The notes beneath the pieces were generated by a model. That model was not told the DNA's origin and did not search any database. It worked only from the letters and a program-made list of their open reading frames with translations. 64,000 bases of DNA from an uncultured Lachnospiraceae bacterium (GTDB lineage: Bacteria > Bacillota > Clostridia > Lachnospirales > Lachnospiraceae): contig UQDA01000005.1 in the NCBI GenBank assembly GCA_900539715.1, forward strand, positions 1-64,000, in the 5' to 3' direction. Position numbers and translations under genes: made by a program. This document shows, one piece after another, positions 23,285 to 32,150 of the stretch. The first letter of the stretch is position 1; every line of letters begins with the position of its first letter.

Positions 23285-23383
23285 ACGGCAGGCTGCATTG
23301 GATTTTGCACCGCCCCCAAAAAGTTAGACTAAAATCTAACGATTGGAGGTCGGTACATTTTTCCGGTGCGGCCTGCCGTTTTC
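23285..23383 (+). terminator. pgi terminator interrupted by a small palindromic insert
   Basis: ACGGCAGGC (23285-23293) pairs perfectly with GCCTGCCGT (23371-23379) followed by Ts. The 77-base loop contains a separate IS-end-like palindrome (23306-23357), so a compact terminator seems to have been split by an insertion. Confidence 0.6.
23306..23357. repeat. 52-base MITE-like palindrome with IS3-type ends
   Basis: TG at one end and CA at the other. The two 23-base halves are inverted copies with 17 matches, starting TGCACCG and TGTACCG and meeting at GTTAGA..TCTAAC. The CCCCCAAAAAGTTAGAC part looks like the ends of IS3/IS150-group elements as I know them. No coding capacity. Confidence 0.5.
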
Positions 23384-23825
23384 AGTTTTTGAAGGACGAG
23401 GTCGGTTGCTCCTTTATAGCGTGACAGGAACTTTCTGTATGTTCTCCTTTCTCGGAATCCATTGAGCAGGATGGTATAAGTCCTTCTTTTTTCATGAGCG
23501 CGCTGCCCCATTTGTACATGGCTTCAAGGATAGGGAAAAGGCTTTCTCCGAGCGGAGTAAGGGAGTAATCGACGTGCGGCGGTACGACCGGATAGACGGT
23601 GCGCAGGATGAGTCCGTCCTCCTCCAATTCGCGCAGCTGCTGGGTGAGCATTTTCGGAGTGGCTTCGGGGACGAGACGGTGAAGCTGATTGAAGCGCAGT
23701 GTCTGTCCGGTCAGGTGCCATAAGAGCAGTGCCTTATATTTGCCGCCGATCAGCCGGATGGTAGCGGAGACAGGGCAGTTCTGGTTGACGTTTTCATGGG
23801 ATTTTGAAGCTGTTTTATCTGACAT
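23382..23825 (-). CDS. HxlR-family transcriptional regulator
   Basis: A 147 aa winged-helix regulator: 'CPVSATIRLIGGKYKALLLW' near the N-terminus with the single conserved Cys, then 'RFNQLHRLVPEATPKMLTQQ' and 'LRELEEDGLI'. Many HxlR proteins sense thiol-reactive or redox stress through that Cys. It is divergent from copA, with 164 bases between, so it could regulate copA, though copper regulation by HxlR is not usual. The last 30 residues are a polar tail. Ribosome site GAGAGGAGC before ATG 23825. Confidence 0.88.
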   Translation of the reverse strand: MSDKTASKSHENVNQNCPVSATIRLIGGKYKALLLWHLTGQTLRFNQLHRLVPEATPKMLTQQLRELEEDGLILRTVYPVVPPHVDYSLTPLGESLFPILEAMYKWGSALMKKEGLIPSCSMDSEKGEHTESSCHAIKEQPTSSFKN

Positions 23826-23937
23826 ATCGAAAGCTCCTCTCTGGCTTTAGCCGGAAATGTATTTTGCGGGCAGAGGCACAGTATCCTTTTGGGTAGTATA
23901 TTACAAAATAGTGCATTCTTCTAATTTCCATAATAAT

Positions 23938-23946
23938 TGTTATAAT
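23938..23946 (+). promoter_or_regulatory. Extended -10 promoter for copA
   Basis: TG-T-TATAAT (23938-23946), a consensus extended -10 box some 45-55 bases before the copA start. No good -35 box is visible, and no CopY box (TACAnnTGTA) was found. Confidence 0.45.
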
Positions 23947-24001
23947 GGTAGCAAACGATATGAGAAAAGTCAAATAAAGGTGCTCTGGAATGGAGATTAG
24001 G

Positions 24002-26623
24002 ATGAAGAAAGAAGTTTATGATATTACGGGAATGTCCTGTGCGGCGTGCTCGGCGCGGATAGAAAAGGGTATTTCCGGGATGGAAGGCATGGAACAGTGC
24101 AGCGTCAATCTGCTCAAAAACAGCATGACGGTCAGCTATGACGAGGACAGGCTGGATTCTGACGGGATTATCCATATGGTGGAGGACATCGGTTACGGAG
24201 CGGCAGTCCATGATGCAGGACCGAGGGCACAGGGAAATTCGCCGGCAAAAAAAACGGGTGCGGCAGATGCGGCGGCAGCGCAGACTGAGCTGATGAAAAA
24301 GCGGCTTATTATTTCGATGATATTTACGGTCCCGCTGTTTTATATTTCTATGGGGCACATGGCGGGCTGGCCTTTGCCGGAATTTCTGACCGGTATGGAA
24401 AATATCATGGTGTTTGCGTTTACGCAGTTTCTTCTGGTGCTTCCCGTACTGGCGGCAGGGGGACATTATTTTAAAAACGGATTTAAAAATCTCTGGCGGC
24501 GTTCTCCGAATATGGATTCTCTGATAGCGCTCGGATCGGGAGCGGCGTTTATATACGGCGTTTATGCGATATATAAGATTGCGTGGGGATACGGACATAA
24601 TGAGATGGAACTTGTGCATAAGTTCGGCATGGATCTGTATTTTGAGTCCTCGGCAATGATACTGACGCTGATAACGCTGGGAAAATTTATGGAGGCTCGG
24701 GCAAAATCCAAAACGTCAGAAGCTATCACGAAGCTGATGGATCTTGCACCGAAGATGGCAAAGCTTTTGCGGGACGGAAAAGAGACGGAGATTTCTGTAG
24801 ACGAGGTACAAAGCGGCGATATCCTGGCCGTGAGGGACGGCGATACGATTCCGGTGGACGGCAGGATCAGCAGCGGTTTTGCATCGGTGGATGAGTCGGC
24901 TATCACAGGAGAGAGCCTTCCGGTCGAGAAGCAGACGGGCGATAAGGTGACGGGCGGTACGGTAAACAAGACAGGGTATTTTGAGATGGAAGCGACGGCA
25001 GTCGGGGAAAATACGACACTTGCGCGTATCATTCAGCTGGTGGATGATGCGACTTCCTCCAAAGCGCCTATCGCAAAGCTGGCGGATAAGGTCAGCGGCG
25101 TATTCGTTCCGGTCGTGATTGTAATAGCGGTCGTGGCGGCAATGGTGTGGCTGGCGGCGGGACAGGGATTTGAAACGGCGCTGTCCATCGCGATATCGGT
25201 ACTCGTAATCTCTTGTCCCTGTGCATTGGGACTTGCAACGCCGACAGCGATCATGGTCGGGACGGGACGCGGAGCGGCGAACGGCATTCTGATAAAGTCA
25301 GCGGAAGCGCTTGAAATCACGCACAGTATCGATACGGTCGTGCTGGACAAAACCGGAACGGTTACGGAGGGAAAGCCGGTCGTAACGGATGTGCTTCCGA
25401 CAGCAGCGGATGGAAAAGAAGCGGTGACGGCGCGGCAGGAGCTTCTGCGCACAGCGGCTTCGCTGGAGAAGCTTTCCAGCCATCCCCTTGCGGACGCGGT
25501 TTTGAAAAAGGCAGAACAGGAAGGAATCGTGCCGGAAGCGGTGAGCGATTATGAGATGATACCCGGACAGGGGATTTCCGGGCAGATGAACGGGGAAAAA
25601 TGTCTTGCGGGCAATCAAAAACTGATGGAATCTGAAAAAATTGACCTTTCGGCGGCAGAAGGCGTGCAGGAGCAGCTGGCGGATGAGGGAAAAACACCGC
25701 TGTATTTTGCAAGGGAAGGAAAGCTGCTCGGCGTGATAGCAGCGGCAGATGTGGTAAAGCCCACGAGCAGTGAGGCGGTCGCGCGGATGCGCGAGATGGG
25801 AATGGACGTTATCATGCTCACCGGAGATAATGCGCGCACGGCGGAGGTAATACGGAAACAGGTCGGAATAAAAACCGTCATAGCGGACGTCCTGCCGCAG
25901 GATAAAGAAGAAAAGGTGCGTGAATTACAGCGGCAGGGCAGAAAGGTAGCGATGGTGGGAGACGGTATCAATGATGCTCCGGCGCTGGCGCGGGCAGATG
26001 TAGGGATTGCCATCGGAGCCGGTACGGATATTGCCATCGAATCGGCAGATATCGTTTTGATGAAGAGCGATTTGATGGATGTGCCGTCGGCGGTAAGCCT
26101 GAGCCATGCGGTCATGCGGAATATCAAACAGAATCTGTTCTGGGCATTTTTCTATAATGCGATAGGCATTCCGGTAGCGGCGGGTATTTTGTATCCGGCG
26201 TTCGGGATTTTATTAAACCCGATGATAGGCGCTGCCGCGATGAGTTTTTCGTCAGTATCAGTCGTATCGAACGCCCTGCGCCTGAGGTTTTTTACGCCGA
26301 AGTGGAAACATGAGGCAGGAACGCCGGAAACAGTGCAGGAAGCTGAAGTGCGGGAAACACAAAATCATATAAAGGAAACACCAAAATATATAGAAGCAGA
26401 AAGAAAAGGAGAAGCAGCTATGAAGAAAACAGTGAAAATCGAAGGGATGATGTGTCAGCATTGCGTAAAAGCGGCAACGAAGGCGCTGGAGGCAGTTGAG
26501 GGAGTGACGGGCGTGACCGTAAGCCTGGAAGAAAAGCAGGCGGTCGTGGAAGGAACGGCATCCGATGAAGCGCTGACCGCAGCAGTTGTGGATGCAGGAT
26601 ATGAAGTGACCGGAATCGAATAA
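24002..26623 (+). CDS. copA: Copper-exporting P1B ATPase with fused C-terminal CopZ domain
   Basis: An 873 aa copper pump. In order: N-terminal metal-binding domain with '[14 protein letters not shown]'; membrane helices; actuator '[15 protein letters not shown]'; the ion-site '[12 protein letters not shown]'; phosphorylation 'DKTGT'; 'SSHPLADA' (HP motif); ATP-site 'MLTGDN' and '[12 protein letters not shown]'; then an acidic linker and a second metal-binding domain '[20 protein letters not shown]' at the C-terminus. The latter is usually a separate CopZ chaperone. ATG 24002 has GGAG 6-7 bases before; ATG 23990 would add four residues. A terminator follows at 26642. Confidence 0.93.
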   Translation: MKKEVYDITGMSCAACSARIEKGISGMEGMEQCSVNLLKNSMTVSYDEDRLDSDGIIHMVEDIGYGAAVHDAGPRAQGNSPAKKTGAADAAAAQTELMKKRLIISMIFTVPLFYISMGHMAGWPLPEFLTGMENIMVFAFTQFLLVLPVLAAGGHYFKNGFKNLWRRSPNMDSLIALGSGAAFIYGVYAIYKIAWGYGHNEMELVHKFGMDLYFESSAMILTLITLGKFMEARAKSKTSEAITKLMDLAPKMAKLLRDGKETEISVDEVQSGDILAVRDGDTIPVDGRISSGFASVDESAITGESLPVEKQTGDKVTGGTVNKTGYFEMEATAVGENTTLARIIQLVDDATSSKAPIAKLADKVSGVFVPVVIVIAVVAAMVWLAAGQGFETALSIAISVLVISCPCALGLATPTAIMVGTGRGAANGILIKSAEALEITHSIDTVVLDKTGTVTEGKPVVTDVLPTAADGKEAVTARQELLRTAASLEKLSSHPLADAVLKKAEQEGIVPEAVSDYEMIPGQGISGQMNGEKCLAGNQKLMESEKIDLSAAEGVQEQLADEGKTPLYFAREGKLLGVIAAADVVKPTSSEAVARMREMGMDVIMLTGDNARTAEVIRKQVGIKTVIADVLPQDKEEKVRELQRQGRKVAMVGDGINDAPALARADVGIAIGAGTDIAIESADIVLMKSDLMDVPSAVSLSHAVMRNIKQNLFWAFFYNAIGIPVAAGILYPAFGILLNPMIGAAAMSFSSVSVVSNALRLRFFTPKWKHEAGTPETVQEAEVRETQNHIKETPKYIEAERKGEAAMKKTVKIEGMMCQHCVKAATKALEAVEGVTGVTVSLEEKQAVVEGTASDEALTAAVVDAGYEVTGIE
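26420..26623 (+). CDS. Possible internal CopZ-like chaperone, in frame within copA
   Basis: An ATG at 26420 inside copA is preceded by AAAGGAG with eight bases spacing and begins '[15 protein letters not shown]', exactly like a stand-alone copper chaperone. Initiation here would give a 67 aa protein with a CxxC copper site in addition to full CopA. This is an overlapping in-frame product, not a separate gene, and is inferred from the ribosome site alone. Confidence 0.5.
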   Translation: MKKTVKIEGMMCQHCVKAATKALEAVEGVTGVTVSLEEKQAVVEGTASDEALTAAVVDAGYEVTGIE

Positions 26624-26641
26624 AGACCGGAAAACGGAATG

Positions 26642-26692
26642 GGCGAAGAAAGCAGAAGGTTGATAGGACCTGGTGCTTTCTTCGCCTTTTTT
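26642..26692 (+). terminator. copA terminator
   Basis: GGCGAAGAAAGCA (26642-26654) pairs perfectly with 26674-26686, followed by six Ts. Confidence 0.9.
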
Positions 26693-26759
26693 CATATATA
26701 TAATAAGAAAAGAGAAAGATATTGGCCGGCAGTGATCGAGACCGGAGCAGGCGTACGGA

Positions 26760-26798
26760 TTTACATCTTTTTTACAAAAGACTTACCTATTCATGATT
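26760..26798 (+). promoter_or_regulatory. Pho box upstream of the pst operon
   Basis: TTTACA (26760), TTTACA (26771), CTTACC (26782) and ATGATT (26793), each 11 bases apart. This is the spacing and sequence of PhoP direct repeats (TT-AC/A-A) in Bacillota. A promoter (TTTACG, 16-base spacer, TACAAT at 26820-26825) follows at once, so PhoP-type activation under phosphate limitation is likely. Confidence 0.7.
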
Positions 26799-26893
26799 TT
26801 ACGAATTCCTGTTATCGGCTACAATCTGTCATGTACTCAAGGAAATGGTACAGGAAAGAAACGTTACTCGCAGGTAACGAGGAGGAGATTATT

Positions 26894-27838
26894 ATGAAAA
26901 AAAGAACACTGAGCAAATTAGCAGCACTTACAATAGTATTGACCATGACAGGCGCAGCACTGGCAGGATGCGGAAACAGCACAGCTGAAACCGCAGGCGA
27001 GGCAAGCGCACCGGCAGACAGCGCAGCAGCTGAAGCTCCGGCAGAGAGCTCTGCAGCAGACAGCGAAGCTTCTGCAGAAAACACAGACATTCCGGCAGAT
27101 CTTTCCGGCAGCGTGACAATGGCAGGTTCCACTTCCATGGAAAAGCTTGCAAATGCCCTGGCTGAGAGCTTCATGGCAAAATATCCCGGCGTAACCGTAA
27201 CTGCTGAGTTTACCGGTTCCGGTGCAGGCGTTGAAGCAGTGACGGGAGGCAGCGTAGATATCGGAAATGCTTCCAGAAATCTGGCAGAGGATGAAAAGGC
27301 AAACGGTGTTGTAGAAAATATTGTAGCCATCGATGGTATTGCAGTTGTGACAGATCCGGCAAATACGGCAGAGGGTCTGACAAAAGACCAGCTCATTCAG
27401 ATTTACAAGGGTGAAGTAAAGAACTGGAGCGAAGTAGGAGGAGAAGATCAGGCAATCGTTGTAGTCGGCAGAGAGGCAGGTTCCGGCACCAGAGGCGCAT
27501 TTGAGGAAATCCTTGAGGTAGAAGATCAGTGCGCATATGCAAACGAGCTGGACAGCACCGGCGCTGTTATGGCAAAGGTTGCTTCTACACCCGGCGCAAT
27601 CGGCTATGTATCTCTGGACGTAATTGATGATACGGTAAAAACACTGAGCCTCGATGAAGTAGCTCCTACAGTAGAGAATATCAAGAGCGGCAGCTATTTC
27701 CTGAGCAGACCTTTCGTGATGGCGACAAAGGGTGAGGTTTCTGAGCAGAATGAAGCGGTACAGGCAATCTTTTCCTACCTTGCATCTGAGGAAGGTAAGG
27801 CTCTGGTTGAGAGCGTAGGCCTGATCGCAGTAGACTGA
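26894..27838 (+). CDS. pstS: Phosphate ABC transporter, substrate-binding lipoprotein
   Basis: Binds phosphate outside the cell and delivers it to PstCA. The 314 aa precursor has a lipoprotein signal with lipobox 'LAGC' near residue 24, an Ala/Ser/Glu-rich linker (residues 26-65), then the binding domain: 'AGSTSMEKLANALAESF', 'TGSGAGVEAVTGGSVDIG' and 'GREAGSGTRGAFEEIL'. ATG 26894 follows AACGAGGAGG; the upstream open frame to 26639 runs through the copA terminator and is not coding. First gene of pstSCAB-phoU. Confidence 0.95.
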   Translation: MKKRTLSKLAALTIVLTMTGAALAGCGNSTAETAGEASAPADSAAAEAPAESSAADSEASAENTDIPADLSGSVTMAGSTSMEKLANALAESFMAKYPGVTVTAEFTGSGAGVEAVTGGSVDIGNASRNLAEDEKANGVVENIVAIDGIAVVTDPANTAEGLTKDQLIQIYKGEVKNWSEVGGEDQAIVVVGREAGSGTRGAFEEILEVEDQCAYANELDSTGAVMAKVASTPGAIGYVSLDVIDDTVKTLSLDEVAPTVENIKSGSYFLSRPFVMATKGEVSEQNEAVQAIFSYLASEEGKALVESVGLIAVD

Positions 27839-27885
27839 TACGGTAAAACACAAAATCCAATATATTCGTGATGACATCAAAGGAA

Positions 27886-27911
27886 AAGGCTCTGTGCAAA
27901 CAGAGTCTTTT
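27886..27911 (+). terminator. Weak hairpin between pstS and pstC
   Basis: GGCTCTGT (27888-27895) pairs with ACAGAGTC (27900-27907) with one wobble, then four Ts. Such a partial terminator or processing stem commonly keeps the binding protein in excess over the permease. Confidence 0.55.
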
Positions 27912-27929
27912 GCCGGATAAGGGAGAACT

Positions 27930-28937
27930 ATGAAAGAATCTTTTTCCGTAATGGGGGGAAAACAGTCAAAAAATGCGGTGGAGCTGTCAGCAAAGGTGAT
28001 TTTTACAGTATGTTCCTTTTTTGCAGTTCTTGCTGTTTTTTCAATTACGATATATATGATCATCAATGGCACGCCGGCGATTTTTAAGGTAGGGCTGAAG
28101 GAAATTCTGTTTGGAACGGTGTGGAAGCCTACTGCAAAAGATCCGTCCTTTGGAATTCTTTATATTATTCTGACAAGTATTGTGGGAACAGGCCTGGCCA
28201 TTCTGATCGGCGTTCCTATCGGCGTACTGACAGCGGTTTTTCTGGCGGAAGTTGCACCGAAAAGGCTGGCTGCGATCGTAAAACCTGCAGTTGAGCTGCT
28301 GGCAGGAATTCCGTCTGTAATCTATGGTCTGCTTGGCATTATGATTTTAAATCCGCTGATGTATAAGCTGGAAACAATCCTGTTTAAAAATTCGGAAACC
28401 CATCAGTTTACAGGAGGAGCAAATCTGATTTCCGCAGTTTTGGTACTTGCGGTCATGATTTTACCGACAGTGATCAATATCAGTGAATCTGCGCTGAGAG
28501 CAGTTCCGGCGCAATATAAGGCAGCGTCTCTTGCACTGGGAGCATCGAGAATACAGACAATTTTTAAAGTAATCCTGCCTGCGGCAAAATCAGGTATCGT
28601 GACGGCAATCGTATTGGGCGTCGGAAGAGCGATCGGAGAGGCGATGGCGATCACGCTGGTATCCGGAAGCTCGGTCAATCTGCCTCTTCCGTTCAATTCC
28701 GTGCGTTTCCTGACAACGGCGATCGTCAGCGAAATGGGATATGCTTCCGGATTGCACAGGGAGGTATTATTTACAATCGGACTGGTTCTGTTTGTATTTA
28801 TTATGATCATTAACGGCTGTCTGACACGCATCTTAAAATCCGGAGATCCTGAGGCACAGGAAAAGAGGGCGCTGAAAAAGAAGGCGGCGGAAGAAAAGAA
28901 GATGCGGAGAGTGAGGGAAGGAGCAGAGGCTGTATGA
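27930..28937 (+). CDS. pstC: Phosphate ABC transporter permease PstC
   Basis: One of the two membrane subunits of the high-affinity phosphate importer. The 335 aa protein has six membrane helices and the permease (EAA) loop 'ALGASRIQTIFKVILPAAKS' near residue 210. A basic, Lys/Glu-rich C-terminal tail follows residue 310. ATG 27930 follows AAGGGAGAAC. Its stop overlaps the pstA start (ATGA). Confidence 0.95.
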   Translation: MKESFSVMGGKQSKNAVELSAKVIFTVCSFFAVLAVFSITIYMIINGTPAIFKVGLKEILFGTVWKPTAKDPSFGILYIILTSIVGTGLAILIGVPIGVLTAVFLAEVAPKRLAAIVKPAVELLAGIPSVIYGLLGIMILNPLMYKLETILFKNSETHQFTGGANLISAVLVLAVMILPTVINISESALRAVPAQYKAASLALGASRIQTIFKVILPAAKSGIVTAIVLGVGRAIGEAMAITLVSGSSVNLPLPFNSVRFLTTAIVSEMGYASGLHREVLFTIGLVLFVFIMIINGCLTRILKSGDPEAQEKRALKKKAAEEKKMRRVREGAEAV

Positions 28938-29806
28938 ACCAGAGTATCCTGATGAAAAAGGTAAGGGTGTCTGACATCCTGATCACAATAGCAATCTATA
29001 TGGCAGCGGGCGTTTCCATGCTGATTCTGGCAGGAATTGTATGTTATACGTTTGCAAAAGGAATTTCCAGTATTAACCGGGAGTTTTTAACAACGGTTCC
29101 AAGTACGATAAAGGGGACCTTTGGCATTGCCGGAAACCTGTTGAATACGCTTTATATTGTCGTGCTGACACTGCTGATCGCAACACCGATCGGGGTCGGC
29201 TCTGCCATTTATCTGAATGAATATGCCCGTCCGGGAAAAATTGTCAGAACGATTGAATTTACAACAGAAATCCTTTCCGGTATTCCTTCGATCATTTTTG
29301 GATTGTTCGGTATGGTATTTTTTGGAACTACGCTTGGGTTTGGATATTCGATTCTGACAGGAGCACTTACGCTTACGCTGATGGTACTTCCTCTGATTAC
29401 GAGAAATACACAGGAGGCGCTAAAAACCGTTCCGCAAAGCTACCGCAGCGGAGCTCTGGGGATGGGAGCGACAAAGTGGTATATGATCCGTACGATTTTG
29501 TTGCCGTCTGCTATGCCGGGAATCATTACCGGAATCATTCTTGCAGTCGGAAGAATCGTAGGAGAATCGGCGGCGCTGTTGTTTACGGCAGGAAGCGGCT
29601 ATCTTCTGCCCAGGACACCCGGCGGATTTTTGTCAAAAATTATGGAATCCGGCGGAACACTGACGATCCAGCTGTATCTGTGCATGTCGAAGGCACAGTA
29701 TGGAGAAGCCTTTGGTATTGCGGTCGTCCTGCTTGTTCTTGTGCTGGGAATCAATATGCTGACACGATATTTATCAAAGAAGTTCAATGTGGAAAAGAGA
29801 GACTAG
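28934..29806 (+). CDS. pstA: Phosphate ABC transporter permease PstA
   Basis: Second membrane subunit (290 aa), with six helices and the EAA loop 'ALGMGATKWYMIRTILLPSA' near residue 180, followed by 'GRIVGESAALLFTAGS'. Translationally coupled to pstC by ATGA. Works with PstC, PstB and PstS to import phosphate using ATP. Standard length and no irregularities. Confidence 0.95.
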   Translation: MNQSILMKKVRVSDILITIAIYMAAGVSMLILAGIVCYTFAKGISSINREFLTTVPSTIKGTFGIAGNLLNTLYIVVLTLLIATPIGVGSAIYLNEYARPGKIVRTIEFTTEILSGIPSIIFGLFGMVFFGTTLGFGYSILTGALTLTLMVLPLITRNTQEALKTVPQSYRSGALGMGATKWYMIRTILLPSAMPGIITGIILAVGRIVGESAALLFTAGSGYLLPRTPGGFLSKIMESGGTLTIQLYLCMSKAQYGEAFGIAVVLLVLVLGINMLTRYLSKKFNVEKRD

Positions 29807-29827
29807 AAGCGACAGAAAGGGTTATAG

Positions 29828-30586
29828 ATGAGTAACGCAAAGATCAGTACAAAAAAACTGAATTTACATTATGGAGCGAATCATGCGCTGAAGGATATCA
29901 ATATGGATATCGCGCCGAATGAGATCACCGCGTTTATCGGTCCCTCCGGATGCGGAAAGTCCACATTCTTAAAGACGCTCAACAGGATGAACGATCTGGT
30001 GGATGGAGTAAAAATCGACGGAGAGGTATGTATCGACGGAGAAAATATTTATGATGAGAGAGTGGATACGACTCTTCTGAGAAAAAAGGTCGGGATGGTA
30101 TTTCAGCAGCCTAATCCGTTTCCGATGAGCATTTATGATAATATCGCATACGGACCGAGGATACACGGAATTAAAAATAAATCCGCACTGGATGAAATCG
30201 TGGAGGAAAGCCTGAGAGGAGCTGCCATTTTTGATGAAGTAAAGGATCGTCTCAAGAAATCGGCGCTTGGTCTGTCAGGCGGACAGCAGCAGCGTCTCTG
30301 TATTGCCAGAGCGCTTGCAGTACAGCCGGAAATCCTGCTGATGGATGAGCCTACTTCGGCTCTGGATCCGATTTCTACATTAAAAATTGAGGATCTGATG
30401 GTTGAGCTGAAGAAAAAATACACCGTTGTGATCGTAACGCACAATATGCAGCAGGCTGCCAGAATTTCCGATAAAACAGCATTTTTCCTGCTGGGGGAAA
30501 TGGTTGAATTCGATACAACGGATAAGATGTTCTCAATGCCGAAAGATAAGCGGACGGAGGACTATGTAAGCGGACGGTTTGGATGA
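29828..30586 (+). CDS. pstB: Phosphate ABC transporter ATPase PstB
   Basis: ATP-hydrolysing subunit (252 aa). Walker A '[19 protein letters not shown]' near residue 38, signature '[15 protein letters not shown]', Walker B '[14 protein letters not shown]' and the switch His in '[10 protein letters not shown]' are all present. 'NRMND' after Walker A is typical of PstB. The ATG at 29828 follows AGAAAGGGTTAT, 21 bases after pstA. Confidence 0.96.
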   Translation: MSNAKISTKKLNLHYGANHALKDINMDIAPNEITAFIGPSGCGKSTFLKTLNRMNDLVDGVKIDGEVCIDGENIYDERVDTTLLRKKVGMVFQQPNPFPMSIYDNIAYGPRIHGIKNKSALDEIVEESLRGAAIFDEVKDRLKKSALGLSGGQQQRLCIARALAVQPEILLMDEPTSALDPISTLKIEDLMVELKKKYTVVIVTHNMQQAARISDKTAFFLLGEMVEFDTTDKMFSMPKDKRTEDYVSGRFG

Positions 30587-30626
30587 TAAATATTCTGTGT
30601 TTCGATGCAGAAAGAGGGAGGCGTAA

Positions 30627-31334
30627 ATGCGCGATCAATATAATGAACAGCTGGAAGAGCTAAATGAAAGACTTTCCATGATGGGAGCACTCTGCGAAAG
30701 ATGTATCGACAGCGTGGCGGTAACGCTTTCGGGCGTAAATGCAGACGGATCCAAAAATGAAGAGGGTACGGAGCAGCGAGTTTTGAAAATTTACCGTACA
30801 GATTCGGAAATTGATGAAATGGAGCGCACGATTGAGGCGCAGTGCCTGCGGCTTTTGCTGAAACAGCAGCCGGTTGCCGGCGATCTGCGTTTTATTTCGG
30901 CGGCATTAAAAATGATCTCAGATATGGAACGGATTGGCGATCAGTGTGCGGATATCGCGGATATCGCACAGTTTCTGGATGGAGAATCTGCATTTGCAGA
31001 GCTGGAGACGGCAGTTAATATCCGGGATATGGCGGCAGAAACGATGAAAATGGTTACAAAGGCCGTGGATTCTTTTATTGCCCGGGATCTGGAAATGGCA
31101 AGACAGGTCGTGAAAAATGATGACGTGGTGGATGAGATGTTCAATACGATACGGGAAAAGATAGCGGATCTTATTGCGGCACGTCAGGATAAGGGAATTT
31201 TGTTTCTGGATCTGCTCATGATAGCAAAGTATTTCGAGAGAATAGGAGATCATGCGACAAATGTGGCGGAGTGGGTGGAATTTGCCATCACCGGAGAACA
31301 TGAAAAGAAGCTGAAATATCAGGATTTACTGTAA
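30627..31334 (+). CDS. phoU: Phosphate signalling protein PhoU
   Basis: A helical protein (235 aa) built of two PhoU repeats with acidic metal-binding motifs such as 'DMERIGDQCADIADIA' and 'YFERIGDHATNVAEW'. PhoU links the Pst transporter to the PhoR/PhoP kinase-regulator pair and damps Pho expression when phosphate is ample. It is last in the pst operon and is followed by a strong terminator. The Pho two-component genes are not in the window. Confidence 0.94.
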   Translation: MRDQYNEQLEELNERLSMMGALCERCIDSVAVTLSGVNADGSKNEEGTEQRVLKIYRTDSEIDEMERTIEAQCLRLLLKQQPVAGDLRFISAALKMISDMERIGDQCADIADIAQFLDGESAFAELETAVNIRDMAAETMKMVTKAVDSFIARDLEMARQVVKNDDVVDEMFNTIREKIADLIAARQDKGILFLDLLMIAKYFERIGDHATNVAEWVEFAITGEHEKKLKYQDLL

Positions 31335-31370
31335 AAAGAAAGAGAACTATGAAGAAGAAATGATAAAAGG

Positions 31371-31418
31371 CTGCAGCAAAAGCGGGGAAAAGGACTGCTT
31401 TTGCTGCAGTTTTTGTTT
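31371..31418 (+). terminator. Terminator of the pst operon
   Basis: CTGCAGCAAAAGC (31371-31383) pairs perfectly with 31397-31409, followed by TTTTTGTTTT. Confidence 0.9.
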
Positions 31419-31443
31419 TATTCACAGTAAGTTTGTTCTTTTG

Positions 31444-31662
31444 ATGAAAAAGCGCATTTCTGCATACCCGCGTAAAATCGGAAGTTTTTTGGGGCGGTCA
31501 TTTGTGTTGGAAATTCCGGCGCTGTTTATATTGAATGCACTGTTCCCTCTGTATGGGCTGGCTTACGCGCAGTTTGCGGCAGAGCTGATACTGGCGGCAG
31601 CGGCAGTGGTCGTGCTCGTGAGGCTGTTCAGACGGCTGGAGGCGGAGAAGGAAGCAGTATAA
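31444..31662 (+). pseudogene. C-terminal remnant of a MATE-type efflux protein
   Basis: 72 codons reading 'PRKIGSFLGRSFVLEIPALF' then 'ILNALFPLYGLAYAQFAAEL' and a final basic tail. The pattern of two hydrophobic helices with 'LFPLYGLAYAQF' fits the last helices of MATE transporters, normally about 450 aa. There is no ribosome site before the ATG at 31444 and the frame begins right after the pst terminator, so this is a decayed end of a gene. Family call is by resemblance. Confidence 0.5.
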
Positions 31663-31663
31663 G

Positions 31664-31870
31664 ATACGGCAGGGTGCTACTGAAGAGGAAGGTACAAAGT
31701 GTATCTTGTGAGTAAACTTCCCATTGGCATCTATGTAGTCCGCAGTGCCCAAGCTTGTAACTTCCTTCGGAAGCCACAAGCTTGACGGCTGTCGCCGTAT
31801 AATGCCAAAGCCATAAAGTGTATCTGGTGAGTAAACTCCCCATCTACACTTTATGGCTTTAGCATTGCAC
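31664..31870. repeat. Hairpin-rich dispersed-repeat-like element
   Basis: Two near-identical direct copies of AAGTGTATCTTGTGAGTAAA-like sequence (about 31697-31722 and 31816-31840). CAAGCTTGT...ACAAGCTTG forms a hairpin around an inner CTTCC/GGAAG stem. A 21-base arm (31801-31821) pairs with 31846-31866 at 20 of 21 positions. No gene with a ribosome site. The composition is that of a non-autonomous repeat family rather than an operon leader. Confidence 0.6.
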
Positions 31871-31891
31871 TGCTCATAGAGATAACAAAAT

Positions 31892-31936
31892 GACAGCTCC
31901 AGTCAACATATAGGGATGTTGTGGGGCTGTTTTTAT
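31892..31936 (+). terminator. Hairpin with T-run before the galK leader
   Basis: ACAGCTCC (31893-31900) pairs with GGGGCTGT with one wobble, the stem extends through CAACAT/ATGTTG, and TTTTT follows. It may end transcription from the repeat region or act early in the gal leader; a TTACAAT box follows at 31938-31944. Confidence 0.55.
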
Positions 31937-32150
31937 GTTACAATGATTTCAGAAGGTGTCCGTAAGAAGGAGCCGGAAGAAAAGCGGCAGGGATGCGGGC
32001 ACGGCGGATGGTATGGGAAACGTATCAGAGAATAGCGCGGGAAATAGCCCTGACGGCTTATTTTAGCGCGGCTGTTTGTGCCGGAATGTCACAGACAGCG
32101 TTTGACGGCATGCGCCGTTGTTTATGCTGCAGAATGGAGGAGAAGGTTAC

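Noticed and set aside
26639..26893. 85-residue N-terminal extension of PstS
   Set aside because: It runs through the copA terminator and the Pho promoter. The lipoprotein signal begins at 26894.
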